Shown: positions 1 through 8,830 of the stretch, one piece after another
Layout: every line of letters starts with the position of its first letter
How positions within the stretch are numbered: position 1 is the first letter of the stretch
NCBI RefSeq assembly: GCF_029087225.1
Contig: NZ_JARFJD010000002.1
Location: forward strand, 124,001 to 188,000
DNA: 64,000 bases
DNA from: Limnobacter olei
GTDB lineage: Bacteria > Pseudomonadota > Gammaproteobacteria > Burkholderiales > Burkholderiaceae_B
Direction of reading: 5' to 3'
The notes under the pieces: generated by a model
What the model was told of the DNA's origin: nothing
Seen by the model: the letters and a program-made list of their open reading frames with translations, nothing else
Databases searched by the model: none
Translations under genes and position numbers: made by a program

Positions 1-1
1 C

Positions 2-865
2 ACGGTTACTTTCGGCTTTTCCGCCCAATCAGATGAATCCCGCCACATGACTCTTGGTCTTGAAGTGGTCAAGTTCATGCTGGAACAAGACCCAGGCAAC
101 AAAGACATCGTTCAAAAGTGGATCGACAAGTGGTTCTGGCGCGGTTATCGCCTGCTGGCCTTGGTGTCGATGATGATGGACTACATGCTGCCCAAACGCG
201 TGATGAGCTGGCAGGAAGCATGGGAAACCTATTTCGAGAAAAACGGTGGCGCCCTTTTCGAAGACTTGAGCCGCTACGGTATTCGCATGCCCAAGTACCA
301 CGAAGTAGCCAGCAAAGAGAAAAGCCGTTTGAGCCATGAAGTATGGGCTACTTTCTACAACTTCAGCCATGCCGCTGCATTTCACACTTGGGTACCCGAA
401 GAAAGCGAACTGAAGTGGTTGAGCGAGAAGTACCCCGACACTTTCGACAAGCACTATCGCCCACGTTTTGAGCACTGGGATGCCCTGCAGAAAGAAGGTA
501 AGCGCTGGAGCAACCCTGGCCTGCCGATGCTGTGCCAGTTGTGCCAGGTGCCGACAATTTTCACGGAACCCGATGACCCCACAACCACCTGCCTGCGGGA
601 AACAACCTACCACGGCATGAAGTACCACTTCTGCTCGGATGGTTGTAAAGACATTTTCGATAACGAGCCCGAGAAGTACGTTCAAAGCTGGCTGCCTGTG
701 CACCAGATTTTCCAGGGTAACTGCGGCGGCGAAGGACTGGACAATGTACTGAAGTACTACAACCTGGTGCCCGGCCAGGACAACGGTGAATACATGGGCA
801 GTCAGGACCAAATGAACTGGGAGCAATGGACAGGGCGTGATCACAAAGACGCACCGGCGGCCTGA
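2..865 (+). CDS. dmpN: Phenol hydroxylase large oxygenase subunit P3 (C-terminal part)
   Basis: This is the C-terminal part of the diiron oxygenase subunit of a multicomponent phenol hydroxylase, which converts phenol to catechol. The reading frame is open from the window edge, so the N-terminus and the first iron-ligand helix pair lie outside. The second diiron motif (D-E-S-R-H, just before the in-frame ATG at 47) is present. Near the C-terminus there is a YHS-like module with paired cysteines (C-x-x-C, then F-C-x-x-x-C) that matches the zinc-binding tail of this subunit family. It is followed after 22 bases, with a strong AGGAGG ribosome site, by the P4 gene. The P0, P1 and P2 subunits are expected upstream of the window. 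An internal ATG at 47 should not be taken as the start. Confidence 0.95.
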   Translation, partial: TVTFGFSAQSDESRHMTLGLEVVKFMLEQDPGNKDIVQKWIDKWFWRGYRLLALVSMMMDYMLPKRVMSWQEAWETYFEKNGGALFEDLSRYGIRMPKYHEVASKEKSRLSHEVWATFYNFSHAAAFHTWVPEESELKWLSEKYPDTFDKHYRPRFEHWDALQKEGKRWSNPGLPMLCQLCQVPTIFTEPDDPTTTCLRETTYHGMKYHFCSDGCKDIFDNEPEKYVQSWLPVHQIFQGNCGGEGLDNVLKYYNLVPGQDNGEYMGSQDQMNWEQWTGRDHKDAPAA

Positions 866-887
866 CAACAACTAGGAGGAGAACAAC

Positions 888-1250
888 ATGGCACTCGTTT
901 CATTGCAGCCGGGCTACACCGGCGTGGTACGCGATCTTGAAGAGAACTTTCACGGCAACCGCTTGTTGTTCGTGAACTGGGAACACCACCTAATGTTTTG
1001 CGCACCCATGGCCTTGCCACTGCCACCCGCCATGCCCTTCGGGGCATTGGTGAATGAGGTACTGCCGTCGCTGTATGGAAGTCACCCGGACTTTGCAAAA
1101 ATTGATTGGAGTACCGTTCAGTGGAAACACGGGCGTGAAAACTTCACCCCTGACTTGGGAAAATCGCTGGATGAAAACGGTCTGACCCACAAGTCAGTGC
1201 TGCGCTTCACCACGCCAGGGCTGACCGGCATTGCCGGTTCCAGCACCTGA
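888..1250 (+). CDS. dmpO: Phenol hydroxylase subunit P4
   Basis: A 120-residue protein matching the small P4 subunit of phenol hydroxylases (about 119 residues in the family). It belongs to the oxygenase complex (P1/P3/P4 hydroxylase), and is thought to help assemble or stabilise the diiron hydroxylase. Its N-terminus (MALVSLQPGYTGVVRDLEENF) and the segment around FVNWEHHLMF are typical of the family. The start is supported by an AGGAGG sequence 7-13 bases upstream. It sits between P3 and the reductase P5, the order seen in dmp-type operons; only 16 bases separate its stop from the P5 start. Confidence 0.93.
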   Translation: MALVSLQPGYTGVVRDLEENFHGNRLLFVNWEHHLMFCAPMALPLPPAMPFGALVNEVLPSLYGSHPDFAKIDWSTVQWKHGRENFTPDLGKSLDENGLTHKSVLRFTTPGLTGIAGSST

Positions 1251-1266
1251 ACCAACGGAGCCTGCC

Positions 1267-2325
1267 ATGAGCTATCAACTCACCATCGAACCGATTGGTC
1301 AAACAATCGATATCGAGGAAGGGCAAACCGTGCTGGACGCCTGCCTTCGTGCGGGTGTTTGGCTACCCCACGCCTGTGGTCATGGCCTGTGCGCCACTTG
1401 CAAGGTACAAGTGGTAGAAGGTGAATTCGAACATGGTGAAGCCTCACCGTTTGCGCTGATGGACTTTGAACGCGATGAACGAAAGATTCTGGCGTGCTGC
1501 GCAACCGTTGAATGCGACACTGTGATTGAAGCTGAGGTGGATGAAGATCCGGATGCGCAATTCATCGGACTTCAGGATTTCTCCGGGCGTGTGGTCAAAG
1601 CTGACATGCTCACCCCCACCATTCGCGGTATCTGGCTTGAAGTCGATGAGCCAGTTCACTTTCAAGCCGGGCAGTACGTCATGCTGAAAGTACCGGGCGT
1701 GCAGGGCGAACGTGCGTTTTCAATCGGCAATGCCCCAGGCACAAACCTGGTTGAATTGCACATTCGAAAAGTACCAGGCGGTGCGGCCACCACCTGGCTG
1801 CATGACAGACTGAAGGTGGGTGACACATTGGAATTCACCGCCCCGCTGGGTCGCTTTTTCACACGTAAATCGGCAAACCTGCCCATGATCTTTCTGGCTG
1901 GTGGTTCAGGTCTGTCGAGCCCCAAAGCCATGATTGAAGAATTGTTCAATGAGGGTTGCACATTGCCCATGACTTTGGTGCAAGGGGCACGCAATGAGGC
2001 TGAGCTTTACTACCACAACTACTTCACGGAGCTTGCAGCCAAACACGCCAACTTCACCTACATTCCTGCCCTCTCGGATACAGAGGTGAGCGCAAGTTGG
2101 ACTGGTGCGAAAGGTTTTGTTCACGAGGCATTGAAGGCGCACTTCAACAATGATTTTCGGGGCCACAAGGCTTACATGTGCGGACCACCGCCCATGATTG
2201 AAGCGTGCATCGCCACGCTGATGCAAGGGCAATTATTTGAACGAGACATTTACACCGAGCGGTTCCTGACCTCGGCCGATGCAGAGGGATTGGCAAAGAA
2301 AAGCCCGCTGTTCAAACACGTGTAA
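1267..2325 (+). CDS. dmpP: Phenol hydroxylase reductase P5 (2Fe-2S/FAD)
   Basis: NADH-dependent reductase that passes electrons through FAD and a plant-type 2Fe-2S cluster to the phenol hydroxylase. The 352-residue product (DmpP is about the same length) starts at the ATG at 1267; an upstream in-frame alternative start at 1231 would overlap P4 and adds a family-atypical extension. Cluster cysteines are at residues 37, 42, 45 and 77. The FAD-binding R-A-F-S motif lies in the middle third, a G-S-G-L-S nucleotide-binding turn follows, and the C-terminal M-C-G-P-P-P motif is that of ferredoxin reductases. It lies in the phenol hydroxylase operon, 15 bases before the ferredoxin gene. Confidence 0.95.
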   Translation: MSYQLTIEPIGQTIDIEEGQTVLDACLRAGVWLPHACGHGLCATCKVQVVEGEFEHGEASPFALMDFERDERKILACCATVECDTVIEAEVDEDPDAQFIGLQDFSGRVVKADMLTPTIRGIWLEVDEPVHFQAGQYVMLKVPGVQGERAFSIGNAPGTNLVELHIRKVPGGAATTWLHDRLKVGDTLEFTAPLGRFFTRKSANLPMIFLAGGSGLSSPKAMIEELFNEGCTLPMTLVQGARNEAELYYHNYFTELAAKHANFTYIPALSDTEVSASWTGAKGFVHEALKAHFNNDFRGHKAYMCGPPPMIEACIATLMQGQLFERDIYTERFLTSADAEGLAKKSPLFKHV

Positions 2326-2340
2326 CGGAGGGCCGCACAC

Positions 2341-2667
2341 ATGCACCGCGTGGCCATTCAGAACACCAAGGAAGAGTACACATGCAGCTCAGAAGACAAC
2401 CTGCTAAAAGGCATGGAGCAACTGAACCGCAAAGGCATCCCGGTGGGGTGCCGTGGAGGTGGATGCGGCGTATGCCGTGTCCGGATTGAATCGGGCGAAT
2501 ATCGCACCCTGAAAATGAGTCGACAGCATGTTACTGCTGAAGAACAAGCCCAGGGCGTGGTGCTGGCCTGCAGATGTTTTCCGCTGACCGACCTTGAACT
2601 GTCGGCAATCGGAAAAATGGAAAAGTGCATTGCAAAGCATTTCGCCAAGCAACCCATGCACTCATAG
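2341..2667 (+). CDS. dmpQ: 2Fe-2S ferredoxin (DmpQ/XylT type)
   Basis: A 108-residue plant-type ferredoxin with cysteines at 37, 42, 45 and 77. In meta-cleavage operons a ferredoxin at this position (XylT/DmpQ) re-reduces the active-site iron of catechol 2,3-dioxygenase after oxidative inactivation by substituted catechols. That role is inferred here from the position directly before the dioxygenase gene and from the C-R-G-G-G-C-G-V-C signature. The gene has an ACGGAGG ribosome site upstream and is probably co-transcribed with P5. The C-terminal tail after the last cysteine is short, without further domains. Confidence 0.92.
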   Translation: MHRVAIQNTKEEYTCSSEDNLLKGMEQLNRKGIPVGCRGGGCGVCRVRIESGEYRTLKMSRQHVTAEEQAQGVVLACRCFPLTDLELSAIGKMEKCIAKHFAKQPMHS

Positions 2668-2697
2668 CTATAAAACCATAGGGATAAGGAGATCAAC

Positions 2698-3633
2698 ATG
2701 GCAATGACAGGCGTATTAAGGCCAAGCCACGTGGCGCTTCGGGTGCTGGATTTGGAACCAGCCGTTAAGCATTACACCGATGTGCTGGGCCTGCTGGAAA
2801 CCGGGCGCGACAAACAAGGTCGCGTGTACCTGAAAGCGTGGGATGAACACGATCACCACAGTGTGGTGCTGCGTGAGGCCGACGCAGCGGGTATGGACTA
2901 TATGGGCTGGCGTGTGGATAGCATTCAAACCCTGAAAGACTTGTCCAAAAAGGTTAAAGAAAGTGGCCTTGCCACCGACTGCTGCTGGATACCTGCTGGC
3001 GAGCATCTGGAGACTGGTGAGCGCTTCCGCTTCACTACAACCACTGGCCACACGATGGAATTGCTGGCCGAGAAAAACAAAGTGGGTAACTGCCTTCCTC
3101 TGGTGAACCCCGACCCCTGGCCAGATGATCTGAAGGGCATGGGCCCCTCCCGCTTTGACCATTGCCTGCTGTACGGCGATGATCTGGATGGCGTGGTGAA
3201 ACTTTTCACGGAAGTGCTTGGCTTCGACATCACTGAACAAGTGGTGGCTGAGGACAACCACGACTTTCGCATCAGTGTGTTTTTAAGCTGCTCAACAAAA
3301 CCGCACGATGTGGCCTTCATTCGACAGCCCATGAAAGGGGCGTTCCACCATGCCTCGTTTATTCTGGACAACTGGGGCGAGGTACTTCGCGCAGCCGACA
3401 TCATTTCCAAAAAGAAAGTGTCACTCGACCTTGGGCCCACACGCCATGGTATTACCCGTGGTGAGACGATTTACTTCTTCGACCCCTCGGGCAACCGCAA
3501 CGAGGTGTTTGCGGGAGGTTACATCCACTACCCGGACAAGCCAATAATTACCTGGACAAGCGACGACCTTGGCCGGGCGATTTTCTACCACGACAGAAAG
3601 CTCAACGAGAACTTTTTGGGCGTATTCACCTAA
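2698..3633 (+). CDS. dmpB: Catechol 2,3-dioxygenase
   Basis: Extradiol ring-cleavage enzyme that opens catechol to 2-hydroxymuconic semialdehyde using Fe(II). The 311-residue protein has two vicinal-oxygen-chelate halves as in XylE/DmpB (307 residues). Candidate iron ligands are His155 (in the R-F-D-H segment), His217 or His218, and Glu269 (in N-R-N-E-V-F). The start is preceded by AAGGAG. It is the last gene of the upper operon: a rho-independent terminator follows at 3673-3712, and the lower pathway is encoded on the other strand 13 kb away rather than directly downstream as in the classic dmp operon. Confidence 0.96.
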   Translation: MAMTGVLRPSHVALRVLDLEPAVKHYTDVLGLLETGRDKQGRVYLKAWDEHDHHSVVLREADAAGMDYMGWRVDSIQTLKDLSKKVKESGLATDCCWIPAGEHLETGERFRFTTTTGHTMELLAEKNKVGNCLPLVNPDPWPDDLKGMGPSRFDHCLLYGDDLDGVVKLFTEVLGFDITEQVVAEDNHDFRISVFLSCSTKPHDVAFIRQPMKGAFHHASFILDNWGEVLRAADIISKKKVSLDLGPTRHGITRGETIYFFDPSGNRNEVFAGGYIHYPDKPIITWTSDDLGRAIFYHDRKLNENFLGVFT

Positions 3634-3672
3634 GGAACAGACTGCTTACGGTGGGCCGTTCTTGCGGCCTTG

Positions 3673-3712
3673 AAAAGCCCAAACGGGGTAGTCGACCCGC
3701 TTGGGCTTTTTT
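3673..3712 (+). terminator. Rho-independent terminator after catechol 2,3-dioxygenase
   Basis: Arms AAAAGCCCAA (3673-3682) and TTGGGCTTTT (3701-3710), with an inner CGGG/CCCG pair, enclose a short loop and are followed by further T residues. It lies 40 bases past the dioxygenase stop and before the regulator gene, so it should end the phenol hydroxylase operon. Confidence 0.85.
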
Positions 3713-3774
3713 ACATTGTTTGACTGAAAAACAAGGCATAATCAAAAGAAAAAAGCCAAAGGCACATTGGAGAC

Positions 3775-5439
3775 ATGAATACTGTGACCGACCTGCAATC
3801 CCTGTTGAGATTCAATCTGCCATCCGGCCACATCTGGCTGGACGAGCAACGCATGCTACTGATGCATGCCCGCGCACTAGGCGCGCTGCGCAAGGAACTG
3901 TTTGAAACCCTGGGCCTGAAACGCGCACGCGGTCTGCTGGTTCGACTTGGCTTTGCCTCGGGTATTCGTGATGGCCAAGTGGCCTTAAAACACCGACGCG
4001 CTGGCAGCTCCGTTGAAGAAGCTTTCATGCTGGGCCCGCAGTTGCACACGCTGGAAGGCATGGTGCAGGTTGAAAAACTCAGCATGGAAATCAATCTGCC
4101 CACCAAGCACTTCTACGGAGAGTTTGTGTGGAAAAATTCCTGGGAAGATGAAGCCCACGTGGCCGACTATGGACAAGGCGATGAACCAGCCTGCTGGACC
4201 ATGATTGGCTACGCATCGGGCTACACCAGCGCCTTCATGGGCAGGCTGGTGCTGTTCCGTGAAATGGAATGCATGAGCCAGGGCGATTCCCAGTGCCTGA
4301 TCATTGGTCAAAGCGCAGAGGCCTGGAACGACCCAGAATATGAAGAGTATTTCAAAGCACAGGCCTTTGCTGAAGAATTGATTGAATACCACATGGGCGC
4401 AGAAAAGCTGGATACAGCCCTGGTTCGCCGCCGCAGCAATGATGACTTGGTAGGCGTATCGCCTGCCTTCATGAATGCGTTCGAATTGCTGCAGCGCGCG
4501 GCACAAGGCAGCATCACCGTGCTGCTGTTGGGCGAAACAGGGGTGGGTAAGGAAATGTTTGCTCGCTGGTTACACGACAACAGCCCGCGCGCTAAAGGTC
4601 CGTTTCTCGCAGTAAACTGCGCGGCCATTCCGCATGAATTGATTGAAGCAGAGTTGTTTGGTGTGGAAAAAGGCGCTTACACGGGTGCACACACGCCGCG
4701 CGCAGGCCGCTTCGAACGCGCCGACCACGGCACCTTGTTTCTTGATGAAGTAGGCGACCTGCCCTTGTCAACCCAGGTGAAATTGCTACGCGTATTGCAA
4801 ACTGGCGAGTTCGAAAGGTTAGGATCTGAGCGCGTACAAAAAGTAAATGTGCGCATTGTGGCAGCAACAAACGTGGAACTTCAGCAGGCCATTCGCGAAA
4901 ACAAGTTCCGAATCGATTTGTATTACAGACTGAATACCTTCCCCATCAAAATACCGCCACTGCGTGAACGACAGGCCGATATCTCGCCGCTGATCAACCG
5001 CTTCATGACCAAGTACTGCGCAAGCTACAACAAGAAACTGCAAGGGCTGACCGACAAAGCCATGCAAGAGATGATGAGCTATGAATGGCCCGGCAATATT
5101 CGCGAACTGGAAAACCTGATTGAACGCGCTGTGGTGCTGGCACCCGACGGGGGATATGTGGAGGCCTGCTACTTGTTTGATGACCGCATCGAGCCTTGCA
5201 AAGAAAAATCGCAGCTTAATGCGCAAGGCGAATTGGCACCAGTTGAAACGCGCCCTATTGATGACTTGTGCAACGAAATTTTGACCAAGAATGTGGGACT
5301 AGACACCTTGGAACGCCGGCTGATGCAAACCGCATTGAAACAGGCCAAAGGTAACCTGTCTCAAGCTGCACGGGTGTTGGGTATTACACGCCCGCAACTG
5401 GCTTACCGGCTGAAGAAGGAAGGCATTCCGCTGGAGTGA
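3775..5439 (+). CDS. dmpR: Sigma-54-dependent phenol-responsive activator (DmpR/XylR/MopR family)
   Basis: Enhancer-binding protein that senses phenolic effectors and activates sigma-54 promoters. Domains in order: XylR-type sensor region (about residues 5-115), V4R effector-binding domain (about 125-205), a short linker, AAA+ domain with Walker A G-E-T-G-V-G-K at 253-259 and Walker B with D324-E325, and a Fis-type helix-turn-helix (about 525-550). The sigma-54-contact loop reads GAYTGA (300-305), a Phe-to-Tyr variant of GAFTGA. The 554 residues compare with 563 in DmpR. The start has GGAG just upstream; a CATAAT -10-like sequence is at 3737-3742 without a convincing -35. The target promoter with its -24/-12 box is expected upstream of the window, ahead of the phenol hydroxylase operon. 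Confidence 0.94.
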   Translation: MNTVTDLQSLLRFNLPSGHIWLDEQRMLLMHARALGALRKELFETLGLKRARGLLVRLGFASGIRDGQVALKHRRAGSSVEEAFMLGPQLHTLEGMVQVEKLSMEINLPTKHFYGEFVWKNSWEDEAHVADYGQGDEPACWTMIGYASGYTSAFMGRLVLFREMECMSQGDSQCLIIGQSAEAWNDPEYEEYFKAQAFAEELIEYHMGAEKLDTALVRRRSNDDLVGVSPAFMNAFELLQRAAQGSITVLLLGETGVGKEMFARWLHDNSPRAKGPFLAVNCAAIPHELIEAELFGVEKGAYTGAHTPRAGRFERADHGTLFLDEVGDLPLSTQVKLLRVLQTGEFERLGSERVQKVNVRIVAATNVELQQAIRENKFRIDLYYRLNTFPIKIPPLRERQADISPLINRFMTKYCASYNKKLQGLTDKAMQEMMSYEWPGNIRELENLIERAVVLAPDGGYVEACYLFDDRIEPCKEKSQLNAQGELAPVETRPIDDLCNEILTKNVGLDTLERRLMQTALKQAKGNLSQAARVLGITRPQLAYRLKKEGIPLE

Positions 5440-5445
5440 TAAAAA

Positions 5446-5478
5446 AAGGCAAATTCCTGAAAATCAGAAATTTGCCTT
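5446..5478 (-). terminator. Terminator of the long minus-strand catabolic/envelope operon
   Basis: Arms AAGGCAAATT (5446-5455) and AATTTGCCTT (5469-5478). Read on the minus strand, the hairpin is followed by a run of seven T (the A run at 5441-5447), so it is oriented to stop transcription of the DUF1329 gene. The plus-strand side has no T run after the stem, so it is a weaker stop for the dmpR-like gene. Confidence 0.85.
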
Positions 5479-5540
5479 AAAGCCTCCTGGAGGAGGATCA
5501 GTTCCGGCGAGACGCTACCGGACACTAGCGGATGAACAGA

Positions 5541-6845
5541 TCAATTGCCACCGCGCATGAACTGCACGCGCATCATTTCTGGTGGAGTCAACTTGGGATC
5601 AACCAGGCCTTTGAACTGGCCTGTAGTGCAGTGCTGGCTTTGAACGTCAACCATGCTGAAACTGTCGTCAATCGCCACACCTGTGCCTTTGTTAATGGGG
5701 TGGTGGAAATCAGGATGGCTCTTGCCAATTGTCCAGCTTTTCCACAACTCATTCTTGCGGTCATACACCAGCGTTCTTGACACTGCGAATGTTTGCGCAT
5801 CTACATGCATTACACGCTTGCCGATGGGGTGCGAAGGATTCACAGGCTTTGCTTCCAGCACATACACCTTGCGCAACTGCCAGGTGATATCCGGGAAACA
5901 CTGGCCTTGCCCAGTGAAGTTGATGAACTTGAAGCCATCGGCTTCCTTGAACTCGTCTGTCAACTTCATCTCGGTGTGATTGTAAAACGGCATCAGAATG
6001 TTCTTTGTGCCTTTGAAACTCCAGTTCATGTCAGAAACCCGACCGTTATAGCCCTCAAAGTCCTCAATCATCAGATCGGAACCCAGGAATGAATCTGTGG
6101 TTTGCCCAGTGGCCAGGCGACGAACTCGGCGCTGAAAACCCAGGTACAAGTTAGCTTCGTCCAGCTTCTGATCATCGTCATAACGTTGAATCAACAACTG
6201 TGTGTCTTTCAAATCCTGAGGCTCAAGTACTTTCACATAAATTGCACGAAAAAAGTCTGAAGGATTCGGTGTTACCTCAGGTGTCGGCGAGTGTTGAACA
6301 CGATGCTTGAAATTCAGAAAGTGAAAGTTGTACTTGATGGTGCGCTCAAGCTGACCGGTTTGAAGGTTACGAAACTTCCAGTAGAAAGGATAAATGGCTG
6401 CGCCATCGCCCCAATTGATACCGTATTTGTAATTCCACGCCAGCTTCTCGCCTGCACGCGGGTCTTTCATATCAGGCTCCTCAAGGAATGGGCGACCACC
6501 TGCGAATCCAGTCAAGTCGCCATTCTTGGAACCTAACTTCGTTTTGCCCATATTCTTGCGGCTAGCTTCCACATAAAATTTGTCCACATCAAAGCTGGTT
6601 GTTTTTCCAACCCTGATGTCGTACCAACCATTCTTCACGGTCATGTACATGCCAGGGTCGAGCGCCTCTTTAAACTGTTCCACATTCGATTTGTTTACCA
6701 CTGTGCCGGGTTGCAAACCAGGCACAGAGGGCACACCACTTTTGTACGGATTGAATGAATTTTGCAAATCAGCCTCGGTGGCTGCCTGGGCTGTACCCAA
6801 GGTGCCCACTGCGGCGATGGAAATTGCGAGGGTTCTCAGTTTCAT
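5541..6845 (-). CDS. DUF1329 family exported protein
   Basis: A 434-residue protein with a cleavable signal peptide (M-K-L-R-T then a hydrophobic stretch ending A-Q-A around residue 22). The mature part matches the DUF1329 family, which is predicted to have a LolA/LolB-like half-barrel suited to holding a lipid or other hydrophobic ligand; the precise biochemical role is not known to me. A strong AGGAG precedes the ATG. It lies 18 bases downstream of the DUF1302 gene and is the last gene of the minus-strand run. With the RND and DUF1302 proteins it probably forms a trans-envelope pathway, which is inference from gene neighbourhood. The protein has a C-terminal W-K-S-W-type aromatic segment common in the family. 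Confidence 0.88.
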   Translation of the reverse strand: MKLRTLAISIAAVGTLGTAQAATEADLQNSFNPYKSGVPSVPGLQPGTVVNKSNVEQFKEALDPGMYMTVKNGWYDIRVGKTTSFDVDKFYVEASRKNMGKTKLGSKNGDLTGFAGGRPFLEEPDMKDPRAGEKLAWNYKYGINWGDGAAIYPFYWKFRNLQTGQLERTIKYNFHFLNFKHRVQHSPTPEVTPNPSDFFRAIYVKVLEPQDLKDTQLLIQRYDDDQKLDEANLYLGFQRRVRRLATGQTTDSFLGSDLMIEDFEGYNGRVSDMNWSFKGTKNILMPFYNHTEMKLTDEFKEADGFKFINFTGQGQCFPDITWQLRKVYVLEAKPVNPSHPIGKRVMHVDAQTFAVSRTLVYDRKNELWKSWTIGKSHPDFHHPINKGTGVAIDDSFSMVDVQSQHCTTGQFKGLVDPKLTPPEMMRVQFMRGGN

Positions 6846-6863
6846 GTTGTGTCTCCTGTCTGA

Positions 6864-8786
6864 TTAGAAGTTGTAACGCATCTGCACAAACAGATCGTCT
6901 TCTTTGAATGCCGCGCCAATCGGGCCTGCGCGGAATCGGCCAAGTGGTTCAAATCCACCCAAACCTGCTGACCCAGATGTCGATCCGGGTGGACCAGTTA
7001 CGCCTGGGTATGGGTTACAAGAACGGCAATCATCAAACTGGTACTTGTTGTTCTCACCCACTTTGAAGTTGGCACCGAACACAAATTTAAGGTTATCGCT
7101 GTAAAGCCATTCAACCGATGGCGCAATTGCGGTAGCTTCTGCCTTGAAGTCGTGTGCCATGATCAGCGTTGGGCTGACACGGCCGTTCTGCAAGAAACCT
7201 TTCACCAGCAAAGTGCCAATTGCGTTGGTTTCCCAATCAGGCATTCCTGCAATGCCAAGCGGGCGTTGCTCTACTTCATGGTCAAAAATATGCTGAACAA
7301 ACAGCTGACCAGAAATGAGTGTGGCAATTCGTGGGTTGATCCAGTCAATGAATGTTGGGCGGTCCACGCCCACCACTGCGCGGAAGACATTGTTCTCTGA
7401 ATACAACTGGGGTTTCAATGTGTTCGCAAACTCTTCACCTTCGGTGAATGCAGCCTCTACGCGCACAGCAGCTGCAGCAGCTTCAATCTGGAAGTCGAGT
7501 GAACCACCCACCAGATTCACACGCGGATACACGAAATCAAATGCGATCAAGTGCGTGTTGTCGGGGCCTTGAGGCGCACCGGTTCCTACGTTCGCACCGC
7601 CACTGGTAATGCCACGCAACGATGGTAACTGCGAACGATAAGTCAGTGCATTCAGAGAAAAGCCTGTGCCGTTGGCAGTGATGCCTTCGTACTTGATACC
7701 CAGTTGGGTGTTGTCCAGTTTCCAGTCGGGCAAATGCACATTTCGAATGCCAATTTGACCAGGGCCAAAGTTGGCAGCAATGGTCTGCATACCCCCAGCA
7801 TCGGGCAAAAAGTTGGCTACAGTACCACCGTTGTCCCACAGGTTTTTCAAACCGCGAAACAGGCAGCCCGCATCCAAAATAACGTTGGGTTGACCGCACT
7901 GACCCAGATTATTGGGGCGAAACTTATCGAAATTCCAAACCACCTGCAAGTTGCGATCCTGCATGGTTTCCGAAGGCCCAAGGCGCCATTCCGCCTGCGC
8001 TATCCACATGGGGATGCGAATATCTTCCAGTTCGTCGTAAATATTGTTGCGGGAAAAATCAACTGGATTGATCACGTCAAGAACACGGAACAAATCGGTG
8101 CGTCCCCACACAACCTGCTGCTTACCCACGCGAACAAAAAGCTCCGTTCCATCTTTCAATGCAAAGCTATTGGTTGCATACGCTTCACGAATGAAGTCGA
8201 GGCGGCTGTTGAACTCCGGGTGACGCAACTCGTTCAACGTCAAATCACCGTAACCACCAAAGTCGACGCAACCACGTGAATCGTAGTCGCATGGACGCAC
8301 CGGCACACCAAAGGCCACACCACCGTTTTGTCCATGCCAACGATCGCCCAGCACACGGAAACCTTCGTTGGGGCTATTGGGATACGTTGCGCCATTGAAC
8401 AAAGGCACACCACCTCCGTGGGGCACGCTGCCACCAGGGCCGATCGAACTTTGCAGCTGAATCGGGCCACCCGCCGATTTGCCAAACTGGTCTTTATTCA
8501 GGTCATACACACCATCGTAGGTACCACGGAACGTGCCGTTGTAACGCCATCCGTTCTTGCCTGTCTTTTCACCTTCCGCAATAAGTGTATTTCTGAATTT
8601 GGCCATGCCCACCGATTCGCCAGTGTTGTCTTCACCGCGATACACCGAGTGGTTTTCGTAGAACATGTCCACCTCATAATCCTCACCTTCAAACGTTGCC
8701 GCAGTTGCAACACACGGCCATGCGCCGAGTACCGCTGCTGCCAACACCGCAGAACGCAAGACGGGTTTTTGTCTCATCTTTTTCAT
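6864..8786 (-). CDS. DUF1302 family outer-membrane protein
   Basis: A 640-residue exported protein: positively charged N-terminus (M-K-K-M-R-Q-K), hydrophobic core and A-T-A cleavage region near residue 30. The rest is rich in alternating hydrophobic/polar segments and aromatic residues and ends in a F-V-Q-M-R-Y-N-F tail with C-terminal Phe, the typical outer-membrane beta-barrel insertion signal. It belongs to DUF1302, usually found beside DUF1329. A contact of substrate entry or exit for a hydrophobic compound is plausible but inferred. An internal Gly/Pro-rich segment with C-N-P-Y-P-G near the C-terminus and several Cys pairs are visible. AGAAGGGG upstream supports the start. Confidence 0.88.
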   Translation of the reverse strand: MKKMRQKPVLRSAVLAAAVLGAWPCVATAATFEGEDYEVDMFYENHSVYRGEDNTGESVGMAKFRNTLIAEGEKTGKNGWRYNGTFRGTYDGVYDLNKDQFGKSAGGPIQLQSSIGPGGSVPHGGGVPLFNGATYPNSPNEGFRVLGDRWHGQNGGVAFGVPVRPCDYDSRGCVDFGGYGDLTLNELRHPEFNSRLDFIREAYATNSFALKDGTELFVRVGKQQVVWGRTDLFRVLDVINPVDFSRNNIYDELEDIRIPMWIAQAEWRLGPSETMQDRNLQVVWNFDKFRPNNLGQCGQPNVILDAGCLFRGLKNLWDNGGTVANFLPDAGGMQTIAANFGPGQIGIRNVHLPDWKLDNTQLGIKYEGITANGTGFSLNALTYRSQLPSLRGITSGGANVGTGAPQGPDNTHLIAFDFVYPRVNLVGGSLDFQIEAAAAAVRVEAAFTEGEEFANTLKPQLYSENNVFRAVVGVDRPTFIDWINPRIATLISGQLFVQHIFDHEVEQRPLGIAGMPDWETNAIGTLLVKGFLQNGRVSPTLIMAHDFKAEATAIAPSVEWLYSDNLKFVFGANFKVGENNKYQFDDCRSCNPYPGVTGPPGSTSGSAGLGGFEPLGRFRAGPIGAAFKEDDLFVQMRYNF

Positions 8787-8830
8787 ATTGCCCCTTCTCC
8801 TTTGTTGCTGTTGTACTGCTTGATAATTTT

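Noticed and set aside
29-871. 280-codon minus-strand open frame opposite phenol hydroxylase P3
   Set aside because: It mirrors the frame of the real oxygenase gene, has no ribosome site and no recognisable domain; the plus-strand protein is clear.
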